Position numbers and translations under genes: made by a program. The notes beneath the pieces are model-generated. The model saw only the letters and a list, made by a program, of their open reading frames with translations. It did no database searches and had not been told where the DNA came from. DNA of 22,752 nt from an uncultured Gammaproteobacteria bacterium (GTDB lineage Bacteria; Pseudomonadota; Gammaproteobacteria; GCA-002705445; GCA-002716945). Positions 1 through 7,524 of this stretch are shown in pieces (the first letter of the stretch is position 1; the number at the start of each line of letters is the position of its first letter). Where the stretch lies: NCBI GenBank assembly GCA_913041865.1, contig CAJWIW010000007.1:1-22752 (forward strand), in the 5' to 3' direction.

Positions 1-46
1 TTAATTAATTTTGTGCTATTATATCATTTTTGAGATAAAGATTAGA

Positions 47-1408
47 ATGAAAAAACATCAATTACTATCAATCTCACCTCTCGATGGCAGATACGCCAAT
101 GAATGCACAGAATTATCTACTGTTTTCTCAGAATATAATCTAATAAAAACTAGATTGTATGTTGAAATATCCTGGTTTATCCATCTATCTAAAGAGGGGC
201 AGATCAAAGAGTTGCCAAGCTTATCTAGTAAAGATAAAACTTTTTTAACTAATATAGTGCGAGATTTTACCACATCTGAGGCAACTAAGGTTAAGAAAAT
301 TGAGAGTGTTACTAAGCATGATGTTAAGGCTGTCGAGTACTACATAAAGGATAAGATAAAAAAAAATAAATCTTTAGAAAAGTATTTAGAATTCGTACAT
401 ATTTTCTGTACGTCTGAAGATATTAATAATCTATCATATGCATTGATGATTAAGGATGGTCTAGCTCTACTGTTGAAACAGCTGGGACTTATAACTAATG
501 ACCTTAATAAAAAATCAATCCAATATTCTCGTGTAGCAATGATATCTCATACTCATGGTCAAGCAGCTACGCCAACGACAATGGGTAAAGAAATGAGAAT
601 TTTTTACAAAAGACTAGATGTGTTAATCAAAAAACTAGCAAAAGTAAAAATTATGGGGAAGTTCAATGGAGCTACTGGTAATTACTCATCACACCTAGTT
701 GCATATCCAAATGAAAATTGGCCTAAAATCACACAGAAGTTTATTGCTGACCTCGGGCTTAAACAAAATACTCATACTACTCAGATAGAGTCACATGATT
801 ATATAACCGAGATTTGTAATCTTTTATCTCATACTAATTCAGTTTTGTTAGGTTTTTCACAAGATATGTGGAGTTACATATCTAAGAGCTATTTTGCTCA
901 GAAAAATATCAAAGGTGAAGTTGGATCGTCAACTATGCCGCATAAGATTAATCCTATAAATTATGAAAATGCAGAAGGTAACTTAGGCTTATCTAATTCC
1001 TTATTAACATTTTTTTCTTCGAAATTGGTTATTAGTAGACTCCAAAGAGATTTGTCAGATTCGACTGTACTTAGAAATATTGGTGTAGCATTTGGTTATG
1101 CAATTATTAGTTATAAAAATATCTTGATAGGACAAAAGAAAATAGTATTAAATAAAAATAAAATAAAGAGTGATTTAGATGAATGCTGGGAAGTTTTAGC
1201 TGAACCAATTCAAATGATAGCACGTAAATTCACTCAGAAGGATCCATATGAGCTTTTGAAAAAACATACAAGAGGTAGGAAGTTGGATAAGAGAAGTATC
1301 GAAGCAATTATTTCTGAATTAGATATTCCAGTTAAAGAAAAAAATAAGCTATTGAAACTAAAACCTTGTGACTACATTGGAATGTCGGAAGTGTTAAGTA
1401 AATCCTAA
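47..1408 (+). CDS. purB: Adenylosuccinate lyase
   Basis: Adenylosuccinate lyase catalyses two beta-eliminations of fumarate in purine synthesis: SAICAR to AICAR, and adenylosuccinate to AMP. The protein is 453 residues from the ATG at 47 (E. coli PurB is 456). It follows the gammaproteobacterial form closely: an N-terminal SPLDGRYA segment, THGQAATPTTMGKEM in the middle, and the superfamily signature SSTMPHKINPINYENAEGN near residue 300, which carries the mobile catalytic serine loop. The frame stays open to a TTG at 11, but those 12 extra residues do not resemble the family, so 47 is preferred. A TATTAT hexamer at 17-22 could be a -10 box; the -35 would lie outside the window. The unknown 85-residue gene starts 3 bases after the stop. 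PurA, the other AMP-branch enzyme, is encoded at 20407-21666. Confidence 0.97.
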   Translation: MKKHQLLSISPLDGRYANECTELSTVFSEYNLIKTRLYVEISWFIHLSKEGQIKELPSLSSKDKTFLTNIVRDFTTSEATKVKKIESVTKHDVKAVEYYIKDKIKKNKSLEKYLEFVHIFCTSEDINNLSYALMIKDGLALLLKQLGLITNDLNKKSIQYSRVAMISHTHGQAATPTTMGKEMRIFYKRLDVLIKKLAKVKIMGKFNGATGNYSSHLVAYPNENWPKITQKFIADLGLKQNTHTTQIESHDYITEICNLLSHTNSVLLGFSQDMWSYISKSYFAQKNIKGEVGSSTMPHKINPINYENAEGNLGLSNSLLTFFSSKLVISRLQRDLSDSTVLRNIGVAFGYAIISYKNILIGQKKIVLNKNKIKSDLDECWEVLAEPIQMIARKFTQKDPYELLKKHTRGRKLDKRSIEAIISELDIPVKEKNKLLKLKPCDYIGMSEVLSKS

Positions 1409-1411
1409 ACA

Positions 1412-1669
1412 ATGTCAAATTTAAATGAAATTCTATCAGATATTGAGGATTTTTTCATCAAGAGGAATATTGAGATTCAGATGATAGATAATCAAGTTAA
1501 GATTTATCATCATGACAATGATTACATACTTTTAGTAATAGGAGATGATATAGAAGCACATTTAATAGATGAAAATAATTGTGAGATGAAATTATCCTTT
1601 AATGAAATTGAGGATTTTTTTTCATCATTCGAAGATTTATTTTTTAGGTCTCATTTGAGGAAAAAGTAA
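1412..1669 (+). CDS. Uncharacterised acidic protein, 85 residues
   Basis: I do not recognise this protein. It starts 3 bases after purB stops, with no room for its own promoter, so it is probably translated from the purB message. It is rich in Asp, Glu, Ile and Phe. An N-terminal amphipathic helix (residues about 3-18) seems to be followed by beta-strand-like alternations (about 20-50) and a second acidic, Phe-rich helix (FNEIEDFFSSFEDLFF, about 63-78). It ends in a basic tail, RSHLRKK. It has no cysteine, signal peptide or membrane segment. Its last 33 bases are antisense to the 3' end of lysS, so both C-termini are encoded by the same duplex. That it is a real gene is supported by its position, its full use of the gap and a clean ATG, but not by homology. 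Confidence 0.7.
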   Translation: MSNLNEILSDIEDFFIKRNIEIQMIDNQVKIYHHDNDYILLVIGDDIEAHLIDENNCEMKLSFNEIEDFFSSFEDLFFRSHLRKK

Positions 1670-3106
1670 TACGTCTCTTATTGATGGTACATCTGTAAGA
1701 AACATAACTAATCTATCAATCCCTATACCTGCACCTGCAGTAGGCGGCATACCATATTCTAAAGCTTTGATAAAATCCTCATCATATTTCATTAATTCAT
1801 CTTGCTCACCAACTTGATTCTTAAATCTCTTTGCTTGCTCTTCAGGATCATTCAGCTCGGAGAAGCCATTTGCAATCTCTCTGCCACCAATGAATAGTTC
1901 AAATCTCTCGCATAAGTCTGGGTTGTCATCTAAAGATCTTGCTAGAGGGGATACAGATGTGGGATAGTGTGTGACAAAAGTAGGTTGAATCAATTTCTTC
2001 TCTACCTCTTTTTCAAATATTTTTAATAGCAATTCATCCACTGTATAAGATGCGTCCTTATCTAGTTTATTCGTCTTACAATACTTATCTAAAAATGTTT
2101 TATCATCAATATTATCTTTATTAATGTCATCAATATTCTTCATAATTGATTCATGGAATGTTAACCTGCTGAATGGTGTGCTAATTTGGATTTTATTTCC
2201 CTGATATGAGTGAATTTGATTAATAGAAAGTAATTTACAAAGAGATGCAATTAGCTGTTCTATAAAATTGATTAAGTATTCATAGGTTTTATAGGCAGAA
2301 TAAAATTCAATCATTGTAAACTCAGGATTATGTTTGATCGACAATCCTTCATTACGAAAGCTTCTGTTTATCTCAAAAACATTTTCAAAACCTCCGATAA
2401 TGCATCTTTTTAAAAATAATTCAGGTGCGATTCTTAGATATAGGTCAATATCTAATGAATTATGATGAGTAATAAAAGGTTTTGCATTAGCTCCACCGGG
2501 TATTTGATGCATCATTGGTGTCTCTACTTCTGTGTAATCTTTATCAGTAAAAAAGTCTCTTATGTGATTAATTATCATTGATCTCTTAAAGAATATTTCT
2601 TTGCTAGCTGGGTTAGTCATTAAGTCAAGATATCTCTGACGGTATTTAATCTCAACATCAGCTATGCCATGAAATTTTTCTGGCAAAGGTCTTAGAGATT
2701 TTGAGAGAAGGACGATAGAATTTACATTAATAGTAAGTTCGCCTGTTTTTGTTTTAAATATACTGCCTTTTACTCCTACAATATCACCAAGATCTAAAAT
2801 CTTGAAAAGTTTATATGCGCTTTCACCGATATGTTTTTTTTGAAGATAAATTTGAATTTTACCTGAATCATCATGAAGGTTTGCAAAAGCAGAATTACCC
2901 ATTAACCTTATGGTTAATAACCTTCCTGCAATTGAGACCTCTTTGTTATTCAACTCTATCTCTTCTTTTGTTTTAGAATCGAACTCATTAGAAATCTCGC
3001 TTGCGGAATTAGTTTTATCAAAGTTATTTGGATAAGCTGATTGATGTTCTCTTGACTCGCTCAGCTTATTTTTTCTTTCAATAATTAACTTATTCTCATC
3101 TGTCAT
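1637..3106 (-). CDS. lysS: Lysyl-tRNA synthetase, class II
   Basis: LysRS charges tRNA-Lys with lysine. The protein is 489 residues, within the usual bacterial class II range. An N-terminal OB-fold anticodon-binding domain (about 55-150) includes the AGRLLTIRLMG strand region. The catalytic core follows, with motif 1 near YRQRYLDLM, then GGANAKPF, motif 2 around FEINRSFRNEGLS, and motif 3 GAGIGIDRLVMFLT near the C-terminus. The end, LLFPQMRPKK, is typical of the family. The ATG lies 1 base beyond the prfB stop, and an AAAGG Shine-Dalgarno sits inside the last codons of prfB, so prfB and lysS are co-translated as in many Gammaproteobacteria. The first 45 residues are charged and low-complexity. 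The 3' end overlaps the convergent 85-residue gene by 33 bases. Confidence 0.97.
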   Translation of the reverse strand: MTDENKLIIERKNKLSESREHQSAYPNNFDKTNSASEISNEFDSKTKEEIELNNKEVSIAGRLLTIRLMGNSAFANLHDDSGKIQIYLQKKHIGESAYKLFKILDLGDIVGVKGSIFKTKTGELTINVNSIVLLSKSLRPLPEKFHGIADVEIKYRQRYLDLMTNPASKEIFFKRSMIINHIRDFFTDKDYTEVETPMMHQIPGGANAKPFITHHNSLDIDLYLRIAPELFLKRCIIGGFENVFEINRSFRNEGLSIKHNPEFTMIEFYSAYKTYEYLINFIEQLIASLCKLLSINQIHSYQGNKIQISTPFSRLTFHESIMKNIDDINKDNIDDKTFLDKYCKTNKLDKDASYTVDELLLKIFEKEVEKKLIQPTFVTHYPTSVSPLARSLDDNPDLCERFELFIGGREIANGFSELNDPEEQAKRFKNQVGEQDELMKYDEDFIKALEYGMPPTAGAGIGIDRLVMFLTDVPSIRDVLLFPQMRPKK

Positions 3107-3107
3107 T

Positions 3108-4221
3108 TTAAAAACCTTTCTTTAAACATTCCTCTATAAATGGGTCCAAATCACCATCTAGCACACCTTGAGTATTACTAGTCTCATATTTTGTCCTTAG
3201 ATCTTTTACTCTTGAATCATCAAGAATATATGATCTTATCTGATTCCCCCAGGATATATCTGATTTTTCAGATTCGACTTTATTTTTGATTTCATTCTTT
3301 TTCGCTTGTTCGTATAGATATAGTTTAGCATGAAGTTGTTTCATAGCATTGTCTTTGTTCTTGTGCTGTGAACGATCATTTTGACACTGAGTGACAATCT
3401 TTGTCGGGAGATGGGTAATTCTAACCGCGGATTCTGTAGTATTTACATGCTGCCCCCCTGCTCCACTAGCTCTATACACGTCAATGCGAAGGTCTGCAGG
3501 ATTTATATCTATCTCAATATCATTCTCTACCTTGGGATAGACAAAAACCGATGCAAAAGATGTATGTCTTCTGCTACCTGAATCAAATGGTGATTTTCGT
3601 ACAAGACGATGTATACCTGTCTCCGTTCTTAGCCAACCATAAGCATAATCACCTGAAATTTTTAGTGATGTACTTTTCAAGCCAGCAACTTCACCTTCAG
3701 TAACTTCGATAATTTCACATTTAAAATTATGAGATTCTATCCATTTTATGTACATTCTCATCAACATCTCAACCCAATCTTGAGCTTCGGTACCACCTGA
3801 GCCTGACTGGATATCTAAAAAAGCATCATATGAATCCTCTTTATTTTTAAACATTAAAGAGGTCGTAAAAGATCTCAAGGTTTTACTTGTTTCTGATAAT
3901 ATCGATTCCATTTCATTTATTAAAGGAATGTTTTCTTCTATACTATTGTCTTCAATAATAGTTTTGAGCGTATAATCTACTAAATCGATATTTTCTGTAA
4001 TTTTTGATATTTCGGCCTTCAACTTAGCTTTGCTCTTGTGTTCACGCTGCAAATTAAGCATTAAATTTTTATTATCCCAGTTATTTTCATCCCCCAGCTG
4101 TTTATTGATTATCAGTATCTCCTGCTCTATTTTAGAGAGGTCAAACCAACCCCCTTATCTCAATAACTTTCTGAGACAATATTTTGTTTTCCTCTAAAAG
4201 ATCGTTAGGATTTACTTTCAT
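3108..4221 (-). CDS. prfB: Peptide chain release factor 2, made by programmed +1 frameshift
   Basis: RF2 reads UAA and UGA stops and triggers peptide release. The gene is in two frames. The zero frame starts at the ATG at 4221 (GGAG Shine-Dalgarno 10 bases upstream), encodes 26 residues ending in RGLV, and meets an in-frame TGA at 4143-4141. Skipping one base puts the ribosome in the +1 frame at GAC (4142-4140), which is open for 344 residues to TAA at 3108, giving 370 in all (E. coli 365). The +1 part contains the stop-recognition loop SPFDSGSRRHTSF and the catalytic GGQ in SGAGGQHVN. An ATG at 4061 gives a continuous 317-residue frame but would lose the N-terminal helices. The 5' end overlaps the upstream exonuclease gene by 17 bases and lysS follows directly. 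Low RF2 should raise frameshifting and thus RF2 synthesis (established for E. coli; inferred here). Confidence 0.95.
4141..4155 (-). promoter_or_regulatory. RF2 +1 frameshift site (internal Shine-Dalgarno, GUU slip codon, UGA stop)
   Basis: Read on the minus strand this is AGG GGG TTG GTT TGA, followed by C. It has the same architecture as E. coli prfB (AGG GGG TAT CTT TGA C): a perfect AGGGGG anti-SD complement, one spacer codon, the slip codon, then UGA-C. A TAA in the +1 frame just upstream (inside ATAAGG) confines the shift to this spot. The departure from E. coli is the slip codon: GUU, not CUU. A tRNA-Val slipping from GUU to UUU keeps only two of three codon-anticodon contacts. Confidence 0.88.
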
Positions 4222-4873
4222 TGATAGTTAACTCCGAATAAAATGATTCTAATTTATTAAACCATTTAAGCTTATAAATTTCCATCTGATTTGAATTCAT
4301 TAAATTTTGTTCAAAATCACCATCTCGTGTAACTTGGAAAATCATCATAGAATCAATATTTGTATCATATTGCCAATCATGAGCAACAGTATATGCTGCA
4401 CATTGTATAAAAAAATCTTCTAACTCATCTATTGTTTTAGTTTTGTATGAGGATTTATAATCAATAACACATATTTTTCCATCATAGATACCAATCAAGT
4501 CAATTGTACCTGCATATTTATCCATGTAGTAAACAGAGACTTCTGAGCCCCATATCTGATCTAATTTTATAATTAAGTTTTCAATAACTATCTGTGCTAG
4601 AGACTCTGCAAGATATGAATTAGACGTTTTAATAATTGTATCTGGAGCATCTGTCAGATACTGTTGCAAATATTTGTGCATCATATCGCCCACTTCCATT
4701 GGACTAGTAATTTTATTTTGTATGGTACGATGATGATTAGCTTTTGAGGCTCTAATAATTGATGTAACACTTGGTACATTTAAATCCTCAGATAAACAGT
4801 AATACCTGAGATTGTTTACTTTGTTAGTTGGGTACGTTTGATACTTATATTTTTGTACAATTTTAGATGACAT
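4205..4873 (-). CDS. PD-(D/E)XK exonuclease, MGME1-like
   Basis: A predicted single-strand DNA exonuclease of the PD-(D/E)XK superfamily, similar in motif layout to the MGME1/RecB-like branch. Visible in the 222 residues: a GDMMHKYLQ helix with His66; Glu111 in GSEV; Asp125 in AGTIDLIG; the catalytic Asp138-x-Lys140 in VIDYKSS; and the downstream Gln157-x3-Tyr161 helix (FIQCAAYTVAH). This set matches the family order H-E-D-DxK-QxxxY, so the nuclease should be active. It starts in a TAATG shared with the stop of the MerR-type gene and overlaps the 5' end of prfB by 17 bases, so it is in the same transcript. The substrate is unknown; a role in DNA end processing or repair is an inference from the fold. 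No helicase domain is fused. A phage origin is possible, but codon use and spacing match the neighbours. Confidence 0.85.
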   Translation of the reverse strand: MSSKIVQKYKYQTYPTNKVNNLRYYCLSEDLNVPSVTSIIRASKANHHRTIQNKITSPMEVGDMMHKYLQQYLTDAPDTIIKTSNSYLAESLAQIVIENLIIKLDQIWGSEVSVYYMDKYAGTIDLIGIYDGKICVIDYKSSYKTKTIDELEDFFIQCAAYTVAHDWQYDTNIDSMMIFQVTRDGDFEQNLMNSNQMEIYKLKWFNKLESFYSELTINESKS

Positions 4874-5214
4874 TATTTATTTAGCAGCTCAAGTAACTCC
4901 TCTAGATCTCTCTTTAACTGACTTACAATTTGATTATTAGTATTTGTTGAGCTACTAACAATCTCAGGATTATTTATTTTCACTTTAGCTCCCTCAATAG
5001 TATAACCCTGGTTTTGCAATAGGTCTTTAATCTCTAAAACCAATATCAAGTCTTTTTGTTGATAGTACCTCCTATTGCCTCTCCTTTTAATAGGATCAAG
5101 TTGAGGAAACTCCTGTTCCCAATATCTTAGGACATGAGTTTTTAGATCACATATTTTAGATACCTCACCTATTGTAAAATATCTCTTATTAGGTATATTA
5201 ACCTGATTGTTCAT
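4873..5214 (-). CDS. MerR-family helix-turn-helix regulator (ihfA-linked)
   Basis: A small MerR-type DNA-binding protein of 113 residues. The winged helix-turn-helix fills residues 11-60: RYFTIGEVSKICDLKTHVLRYW for the HTH (read as two pieces, 11-20 and 21-32) and RRGNRRYYQQKDL for the wing. A helix follows (DLLQNQGYTIEGAK) and then a C-terminal coiled coil ending in LKRDLEELLELLNK, which should mediate dimerisation. There is no metal-binding cysteine pattern, so it is not a classic metal sensor. This gene type follows ihfA in many Gammaproteobacteria; its target is not known to me. The start overlaps the 3' end of ihfA by 17 bases, and the stop and the next start share TAATG, so translation is probably coupled on both sides. 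Confidence 0.9.
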   Translation of the reverse strand: MNNQVNIPNKRYFTIGEVSKICDLKTHVLRYWEQEFPQLDPIKRRGNRRYYQQKDLILVLEIKDLLQNQGYTIEGAKVKINNPEIVSSSTNTNNQIVSQLKRDLEELLELLNK

Positions 5215-5509
5215 CTATTTTTCCTTCGTAACCCTCAAGTTTATTCTTGAGCTTAAGTCCAGATTTAAATGTTACAACTCGTCTTTCTTTTATTAAAACT
5301 TCCTCACCCGTTTTAGGATTTCTGCCTGGCCGAGCATTTTTATCTCTGAGAGTGAAATTTCCAAATCCTGATATTTTAATATCCTTGCCATTTTCCAAAT
5401 TTTTTTTGAGTGTTTCAAAAAATAACTCAATAAATTCTTTTGCTTCACGTTTATTAAGACCAACTTCATTATGCAACATCTCAACAAGTGTGTTTTTAGT
5501 AATAGTCAT
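5198..5509 (-). CDS. ihfA: Integration host factor subunit alpha
   Basis: IHF-alpha pairs with IHF-beta to bend DNA sharply at specific sites during replication initiation, recombination and transcription. The 103 residues show the full HU/IHF fold: an N-terminal helix pair (TKNTLVEML and the LNKREAKEFIELFF helix), the GKDIKISGFGNFTLRDK beta sheet, and the beta-arm ARPGRNPKTGEE with Pro65, the residue that intercalates into DNA. Length, the N-terminal TKNTLVE start and the position after pheT distinguish alpha from beta and from HU. The ATG directly abuts the pheT TAG (TAGATG), and the 3' end overlaps the MerR-type gene by 17 bases. Confidence 0.95.
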   Translation of the reverse strand: MTITKNTLVEMLHNEVGLNKREAKEFIELFFETLKKNLENGKDIKISGFGNFTLRDKNARPGRNPKTGEEVLIKERRVVTFKSGLKLKNKLEGYEGKIDEQSG

Positions 5510-7522
5510 CTATGATTTAATTTTCAGCTTAAGTTCACTCTCGATTGTAGACACAATGTTAGTCATTTCCCCAGACACATCCCTGTCTACCAAAGTACGA
5601 TCCTTGGCTTGGAACGTTATTTCCAAGGTTATATTCTTGGAATTGTTACTTTCATTATAAAATATATCACTTATTCTAATATTAATCATGTGTTTATAAG
5701 ATTTTTCTCTAATTTTTTTGATAAGGGTGCTGCCAACGTAGGATGAATCACAAACGATAGTTATGTCTCTCAGTACTTTGGGATATATTGAAAATTCGGA
5801 GACTTTAAGTGAATCTAGTTGAGCGACCTGATCTAAATCAATTTCAAAATAAATTATTTCACCTTTTAAATCGTAATTCGTCAAGAGGTTGCTTTTAACA
5901 TGTCCTAGTATACCAATATTCTTAACTCCCTGAGTGATATAGGCTTGACAGTTCTTTTCTAGATACGATTCTTTGGACTCACGCTCTATTTCTAAATTTG
6001 GAAGAGTAGATAATATGTCACCCTTGACATCGTAAAAACTCACCAATGATTTATCTACTTTAAGATTATCAGGAAAACTAAATCCTGTTATCACACCTGC
6101 GATAACATTTTTTTCTAAAGTCTTTTTATTCTTTGTGAACGAGTATACTCTGCCTATTTCAAATAGTTTTACTGATGATTTTTGTCTGTTTTTATTATAA
6201 GAAACATTTTTTAGAAGTGAATATATTAAACTCACTCTCATTTCAGCTTTATCTTCTGTTATTGGATTAATTAAGGAAATAATACTATTACCTTTAGAGT
6301 CTAATGTCTGACTCCCTCTAGGAATGAAAGTATAATTTATTACTTCATTGTAACCTCGAGATACTAGATTATCTGCTATTACATCTCCAATAGGTTTATT
6401 GTAAAGGTCATAGTCGACTATCTTGCTAGGTAAGCATGCAGGGAAATTATCATATCCAAATAGTCTTGCTATTTCTTCAATGAGATCATTTTGTTGGAAA
6501 ATATCGAATCGATGAGATGGTATAACTATTTGCAAGATATCTTTCTTAGTTTTTTTTGGGCTAAAACCAAGTTTTCTAAGGGCATTGATGACAAATTTTT
6601 CATTAATTTTGACACCTAATCTTTTAAACATATCATTTAACGATAAAGATACCTTGCCTTTGTTTTTCTTGGTTAGCTTATATTTTGAAGAGGCGATAAT
6701 ATCTGCATCTTCTATATTTATCTCCTTCGATATAACATAGACAAGTCTCTCTAGTGCGATGTTTTGTAGTAAAGGATCAACTCCCCTCTCAAACCTGTGA
6801 GACGAATCAGTTTGTATTCGATGATCTTTTGACGACAACCTTATTCGATCCGGAATAAAATAAGCTGACTCAATGAATACTGATTGCGTACTAAAATCGA
6901 CTGCTGTAGATTGACCTCCAATAACACCAGCAATAGCAATAGGACCTGAATCATCAGCTATAACAGGCGTATTACTGACTAATTGATATGATTTACCATC
7001 TAGACAGTCTATGGTTTCCCCTTTTTTTGAATTTCTCACATTTATTTGTCCTGATAATTTATCAAGATCAAATGCATGCATTGGTTGGCCAATTTCGATC
7101 ATAATAAAGTTAATTAGATCTACAATGAAGTTTACTCTATTAACACCACAAGCTTTCAACCTTTTTACAATAACCTCAGGTGTCTTTTTTTTATTATTAA
7201 AGTTTGTTAAAGTCAAACCAGAATAAACTGGCGCGATTTTGTGATCAATCTTGTTAATTGTTTTCGATTTTTTTGTTATGTTTAAATTATATTTCTTGAT
7301 AGAACCTAATTTAAGATCATGCTTTGCCGAGAGATCTCGAGCAATACCATAAATGGACAGACAATCAGGTCTATTAGGAGTAATGTCAATATCAATAATA
7401 GAATCTTTGCCAAGTTTCTTATAACTCTCTACTTCAAGTCCTAAAGAGGTCATGCTATCTATTAGATTGAGGCTCTTCGGGTAGTTTAAATACTCTTTCA
7501 ACCAATCAGTTGTGATCTTCAT
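5510..7522 (-). CDS. pheT: Phenylalanyl-tRNA synthetase beta subunit lacking the N-terminal tRNA-binding domain
   Basis: The beta subunit of the alpha2-beta2 PheRS binds and edits tRNA-Phe. It has 670 residues, against 795 in E. coli. The deficit is local: the start aligns (MKITTDWLKEYLN, then SLGLEVESYK to residue 35), and within about 10 residues the sequence resumes at DIDITPNRPDCLSIYGIARD (about 44-63), which in E. coli lies near residue 155-170. The EMAP-II-like OB domain inserted there is therefore absent. The B3/B4 editing module (CGVNRVNFIVDLINF, GQPMHAFD), B5 (HRFDIFQQNDLIEEIARLFGY), the catalytic-like core and the C-terminal FDX-ACB anticodon domain (YPKVLRDITIV to the end) are all present and in frame. 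It starts 2 bases after pheS stops, and its stop abuts ihfA. Confidence 0.95.
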   Translation of the reverse strand: MKITTDWLKEYLNYPKSLNLIDSMTSLGLEVESYKKLGKDSIIDIDITPNRPDCLSIYGIARDLSAKHDLKLGSIKKYNLNITKKSKTINKIDHKIAPVYSGLTLTNFNNKKKTPEVIVKRLKACGVNRVNFIVDLINFIMIEIGQPMHAFDLDKLSGQINVRNSKKGETIDCLDGKSYQLVSNTPVIADDSGPIAIAGVIGGQSTAVDFSTQSVFIESAYFIPDRIRLSSKDHRIQTDSSHRFERGVDPLLQNIALERLVYVISKEINIEDADIIASSKYKLTKKNKGKVSLSLNDMFKRLGVKINEKFVINALRKLGFSPKKTKKDILQIVIPSHRFDIFQQNDLIEEIARLFGYDNFPACLPSKIVDYDLYNKPIGDVIADNLVSRGYNEVINYTFIPRGSQTLDSKGNSIISLINPITEDKAEMRVSLIYSLLKNVSYNKNRQKSSVKLFEIGRVYSFTKNKKTLEKNVIAGVITGFSFPDNLKVDKSLVSFYDVKGDILSTLPNLEIERESKESYLEKNCQAYITQGVKNIGILGHVKSNLLTNYDLKGEIIYFEIDLDQVAQLDSLKVSEFSIYPKVLRDITIVCDSSYVGSTLIKKIREKSYKHMINIRISDIFYNESNNSKNITLEITFQAKDRTLVDRDVSGEMTNIVSTIESELKLKIKS

Positions 7523-7524
7523 AT

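Noticed and set aside
4061..4221. prfB read as starting at the internal ATG at 4061, or the TGA as a sequencing error
   Set aside because: The zero frame has its own ATG and SD, both frames align with RF2, and the AGGGGG-spacer-slip-UGA-C layout is the known frameshift signal.
5247..5660. 137-codon open frame on the plus strand over ihfA and pheT
   Set aside because: It is antisense to two well-supported genes and shows no recognisable domain.
5510..7522. Short pheT as a truncated or frameshifted pseudogene
   Set aside because: Both flanks of the missing domain are in one frame, every later domain including the C-terminal anticodon domain is intact, and the gene keeps tight spacing with pheS and ihfA.
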